From a virus: a stretch of DNA of 30,795 nucleotides. The stretch covers positions 1 to 30,795 of the IMG/VR virus record IMGVR_UViG_3300010373_000107; one strand, 5' to 3'. The position numbers and the translations under genes are program-made. Positions 28,589-30,795 of the stretch are shown here, in pieces (the first letter of the stretch is position 1; each line of letters begins with the position of its first letter). Under the pieces are notes generated by a model that saw only the letters and a program-made list of their open reading frames with translations, searched no databases and had not been told where the DNA came from.

Positions 28589-29436
28589 GCCGCACCGCCC
28601 GCGAACAACGTGCGATCAGCCAGTGCGGCCGCGCACGCTGGGTTGAGCCAGAGCACCTCGGTCCTGACGCGAGCACCGTCAGCGCGGTGCTCGCGTTCCC
28701 TGCGCTCCCATCCCGCGTATAACTCGCGATCGTACAGATCGCATGCGTAGCCAGACAGCACAACCATTCCGCTGGTCGCGTGCAGCACCTCGGCAAGCGC
28801 GACGTGTTCAGCGTCTGTCATCTCGACGGCGTAAGCGGCGTTCCCGCGTGCCATGTTCCGCGTTGAATGCGGGTACGGCGGATCGCAGTACATCAGTGTA
28901 TCAGGCCCGTCGTGCTGCCGGATGACATCGGCCGCGCCTCGACGCTCGATCACAACGCCGGCCAGGCGCTCGACGAATTGGTCGATGTGTGCCGGGTAAT
29001 TGATCCAATCGTGCGCCGGCGTAGTACCCGACCTATTACTGTTTGCGCGGAATCCCGTCGGATACTCGCCGTTGGTCGACGCACTGCCGAATCCGGCGAA
29101 CGACCGGAAGATCGTTCGGCGCGCACGTTCTACTGGATCTACAGCGTCATCGTCGTCGTATGTAGCCTCGAATTCAGCGCGTGCGAACGGGGTGAGGCTC
29201 AGTAGCTCGGCAAGCCGCGCCGCCTGGCCGGGATCGCGCAGCACCCGGAACACGTTGACGACCGTATCCCATTGATCGTTGTAGACCTCGGCATATGAGC
29301 GTGGCTTACGCATGAGCACCGAGCCCCCCCCGCCGAACGGCTCAACGTAGACGCGGTGTGCAGGAAAGTGTGAGATAATCCACGGCGCGAGTATCCACTT
29401 GCCGCCGTGATACCTGAGAACGGGGCGTGCCTTCAC
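28585..29436 (-). CDS. DNA adenine methyltransferase, D12 class
   Basis: The 283-residue protein starts at a GTG overlapping the upstream stop (GTGA). It has N-terminal RYHGGKWILAPWIISHFP (about 8-25), motif I VEPFGGGGSVL (about 31-41), and motif IV YCDPPYPHS with DPPY (about 183-191). These are the SAM-binding and catalytic parts of N6-adenine methyltransferases of Dam/D12 class. It may methylate phage DNA to avoid restriction; no partner restriction gene is present, so it is probably an orphan. Recognition sequence is unknown. Confidence 0.92.
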   Translation of the reverse strand: MKARPVLRYHGGKWILAPWIISHFPAHRVYVEPFGGGGSVLMRKPRSYAEVYNDQWDTVVNVFRVLRDPGQAARLAELLSLTPFARAEFEATYDDDDAVDPVERARRTIFRSFAGFGSASTNGEYPTGFRANSNRSGTTPAHDWINYPAHIDQFVERLAGVVIERRGAADVIRQHDGPDTLMYCDPPYPHSTRNMARGNAAYAVEMTDAEHVALAEVLHATSGMVVLSGYACDLYDRELYAGWERREREHRADGARVRTEVLWLNPACAAALADRTLFAGGAA

Positions 29437-29636
29437 GTCGCACCTCCGCTCAACCGCACCGGCTGCGGATCCCGCACACCGTCCGATTCAACTCGCGCGC
29501 GCGGAGCCTTGCCGTGCATCCAGCAATCCGGATGTTCGACCATGCCGATGATCCTGACGGAAACGCGCACATTTCGGCAGAGACACCCCATCCGGATCGC
29601 TTCTGGCGTTGCTGGCATTGGATATGGTCCCTTCAT
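29433..29636 (-). CDS. Small Cys-rich early protein
   Basis: The 67-residue protein starts MKGPYPMPATPEAIRMGCLCRN and continues with HPDCWMHGKAP. The Cys residues at 18, 20 and 38 plus His41 fit a small metal site (GCxC...CxxH), a pattern found in many short phage proteins of unknown role. It overlaps the RMF-like gene start region by ATGA. Confidence 0.65.
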   Translation of the reverse strand: MKGPYPMPATPEAIRMGCLCRNVRVSVRIIGMVEHPDCWMHGKAPRARVESDGVRDPQPVRLSGGAT

Positions 29637-29908
29637 GCCGCACCTCGCAGCAACACCGCCGGCGGATCGGTTTCGATGTCGCGCACGACGTCCCGGAATT
29701 CGGCGGAGAGATCGACAACGGGGAGCGGCTTTCGCCCGCTCGTGAAGCCCCCGGCGCGCCACCAGCCAGTCCAGAACGCGCCATAAAGCGGAGCGCCGCT
29801 GTTGTTGCGGGAGTACGGACTATTCGCGCCCGTAGCTCGCGCCTTCACCCCTTCATCGAATGCCCGCGCGATCCGCTCGCGAGTGCCCGGATAGTAGCGG
29901 CGGCTCAT
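29633..29908 (-). CDS. Ribosome-modulation-factor-like (RMF/CrpP) protein
   Basis: The 91-residue protein contains ARAFDEGVKARATGANSPYS (about 14-33) then GAPLYGAFWTGWWRAG (about 38-53). The G-x-x-A-R-x-x-G...PY...AxxxGW pattern is that of RMF/CrpP-like proteins. RMF binds ribosomes in stationary-phase bacteria. Related small proteins occur in phages, and their role there is not settled. The C-terminal 35 residues (VVDLSAEFRDVVRDIETDPPAVLLRGAA) are outside the core. Flanking genes overlap by ATGA. Confidence 0.72.
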   Translation of the reverse strand: MSRRYYPGTRERIARAFDEGVKARATGANSPYSRNNSGAPLYGAFWTGWWRAGGFTSGRKPLPVVDLSAEFRDVVRDIETDPPAVLLRGAA

Positions 29909-30360
29909 GATACGCCCTCTTTGGCTTCCATTGCCGCGATATGCTTGTCAGCGTCGAACTTCGGATGCTGGTTCGACATGTGTCGCGCCAAATCCTTGAA
30001 CCGGTGCGAGCAGCATGGGCAACGGCCCTGAATCATGCGCCGCTTGTATCGGGTAACTACGCCGCGCGTCGCGCGCAGACGTCGGTTGGCCTTGTCCTCG
30101 CGCTCGGATGCATGAGCGTGAGAGTCGCGCCAAAACTCCGTGTCTGCCTTCTGCGCATCGAGCTGCCGCGCGAGACGCTGGGCCTCGGTTTCGTTGACGA
30201 AGTGGCGCTCGTGGCCGTTAGGACACCAGAACGACTCGTGATCCTGTGTGCGCCGATCGTAGAGATTTGAATCCATCGCGAAGTGCACGCCGCAGAAGCC
30301 GCACGTGAGCGTGGTGAAGCCAACGAAAACGGCGGTTGGCGGAAGGAGTGTCGTGCTCAT
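29905..30360 (-). CDS. Zinc-finger protein with two metal sites
   Basis: The 151-residue protein has an N-terminal CGFC knuckle at 20-23 paired with CPNGH at 46-50, then an acidic and coiled helix (TEAQRLARQLDAQKADTEFWRDSHAHASEREDKANRRLR). The C-terminal part has CPCCSHRFKDLARHMSNQH (114-132), a C2H2-type zinc finger. It probably binds DNA or RNA; its target is unknown. The ATG start at 30360 overlaps the upstream stop (ATGA). Confidence 0.75.
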   Translation of the reverse strand: MSTTLLPPTAVFVGFTTLTCGFCGVHFAMDSNLYDRRTQDHESFWCPNGHERHFVNETEAQRLARQLDAQKADTEFWRDSHAHASEREDKANRRLRATRGVVTRYKRRMIQGRCPCCSHRFKDLARHMSNQHPKFDADKHIAAMEAKEGVS

Positions 30361-30554
30361 GACCGATTCCTCCGCTGCGACTGCTTCCGCATCTTCCGGC
30401 GTGACTTCTCGATCGGCCGATTCTTCGCGCGCTTGGATCTCGCCATCGCGCGGACGTCGCGCTCCAGCTTCGCCTTGCGAGCGTCGACGAGCAGCCGATA
30501 CTCGGCGCGGGCGTTGACCTCCTCGACCGCTTCGATGTAGGCGTCGTCTATCAT
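30357..30554 (-). CDS. Small highly basic protein
   Basis: The 65-residue protein reads MIDDAYIEAVEEVNARAEYRLLVDARKAKLERDVRAMARSKRAKNRPIEKSRRKMRKQSQRRNRS. The N-terminal part is acidic and the C-terminal half very basic, like a small nucleic-acid-binding helix. No family is recognised. It starts with ATGA overlap and ends with ATGA overlap to the zinc-finger gene. Confidence 0.7.
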   Translation of the reverse strand: MIDDAYIEAVEEVNARAEYRLLVDARKAKLERDVRAMARSKRAKNRPIEKSRRKMRKQSQRRNRS

Positions 30555-30673
30555 GCCAGCACCCGGTAGCCGTCGAGGAACTGCGCGGTGGTGATGCGGG
30601 CACGAGCGGATGGCAGGGGATCGAGCCATTCGGCCGCGGTGCCGGCGGTGGCAAGGGCGGCGAGAAATGCCAT
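30551..30673 (-). CDS. Short early protein at the start of the minus-strand operon
   Basis: From ATG 30673 the frame gives 40 residues (MAFLAALATAGTAAEWL and a tail ending TTAQFLDGYRVLA). The stop overlaps the next start (ATGA), which supports translation. An in-frame ATG at 30772 would make a longer protein of 73 residues. It is Ala-rich and helical, with no recognised family. It is probably the first gene of the early operon in this window. Confidence 0.55.
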   Translation of the reverse strand: MAFLAALATAGTAAEWLDPLPSARARITTAQFLDGYRVLA

Positions 30674-30740
30674 TCCCGAGCGAACTACTCCGGAACGGGT
30701 TAGGAACGCTTTCGGATTCGGGAAAATCCTATCGGGGGCG

Positions 30741-30769
30741 TTGCGTGTTCTGCGGGGAAAGGCTATCCT
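30741..30769 (+). promoter_or_regulatory. Possible plus-strand promoter at right edge
   Basis: TTGCGT, 17-bp spacer, TATCCT on the plus strand, with an ATG (30771) directly after it that reads MGEPHRTG to the window edge. This could be the start of a divergent gene, possibly a regulator, but only 8 codons are visible. Confidence 0.35.
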
Positions 30770-30795
30770 CATGGGAGAACCGCATAGAACCGGCC

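Noticed and set aside
28885-28900. TACACT inside the methyltransferase gene as a promoter
   Set aside because: It is within coding sequence with no -35 or leader hairpin. Similar chance hits occur, for example near 24620, so only intergenic copies were kept.

Overview
This window looks like a large piece of a tailed-phage genome (siphovirus layout, HK97-type head), either free phage or prophage. Base composition is GC-rich, roughly 60 % or more by eye. Start codons are a mix of ATG, GTG and one well-supported TTG. Several genes have strong AGGAGG-like ribosome binding sites, and the promoters look like sigma-70 sites, so the host is probably an ordinary GC-rich bacterium. I cannot name the host. 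Almost every gene is on the minus strand, so the map is transcribed from right to left. Most neighbours overlap by a few bases (ATGA, GTGA, TTGA, TAATG), which implies long translationally coupled operons. No integrase, classical repressor, tRNA, CRISPR array or insertion sequence was seen.

Early region (about 30.7 to 22.15 kb). It starts with small zinc-finger, basic and RMF-like proteins. These are followed by a D12-class DNA adenine methyltransferase, a small protein ending in a sliding-clamp-type motif, a winged-helix protein, a DUF1376-like replication protein, a DnaC-like helicase loader and a VRR-NUC nuclease. About ten small accessory genes follow. The last is a fusion of a CCGHG domain with an XRE-type helix-turn-helix.

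Packaging and head region (about 22.1 to 14.7 kb). It holds a Cys/His-rich protein, an HNH endonuclease, small and large terminase, portal, HK97 prohead protease and major capsid protein, then a small head-linked protein. Neck and tail region (14.7 to 1.6 kb). It holds a head-tail connector, head closure, HK97-gp10-like and DUF3168-like proteins, two tandem paralogous tail tube proteins, and tail chaperones G and GT with a visible A AAA AAC frameshift site. These lead into a 1109-residue tape measure, a Dit-like small protein, an 888-residue tail hub, three distal tail or receptor proteins and a small protein built of three 18-residue repeats. Lysis region (1.46 to 0.14 kb). It holds a membrane coiled-coil protein, a Cys/His endolysin and a holin-like protein. 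A partial plus-strand gene converges on it at the left edge.

The most unusual signal is a repeated regulatory cassette at the head of three modules: HNH/packaging, capsid/tail and lysis. Each cassette has a TACACT or TATACT promoter, a leader of about 100 to 170 nt, and a terminator-like hairpin. The hairpin runs into a shared downstream motif, TTTTTCGTWWWCCSMCCC. This suggests co-regulation of late modules by attenuation or antitermination, which I infer and have not shown.
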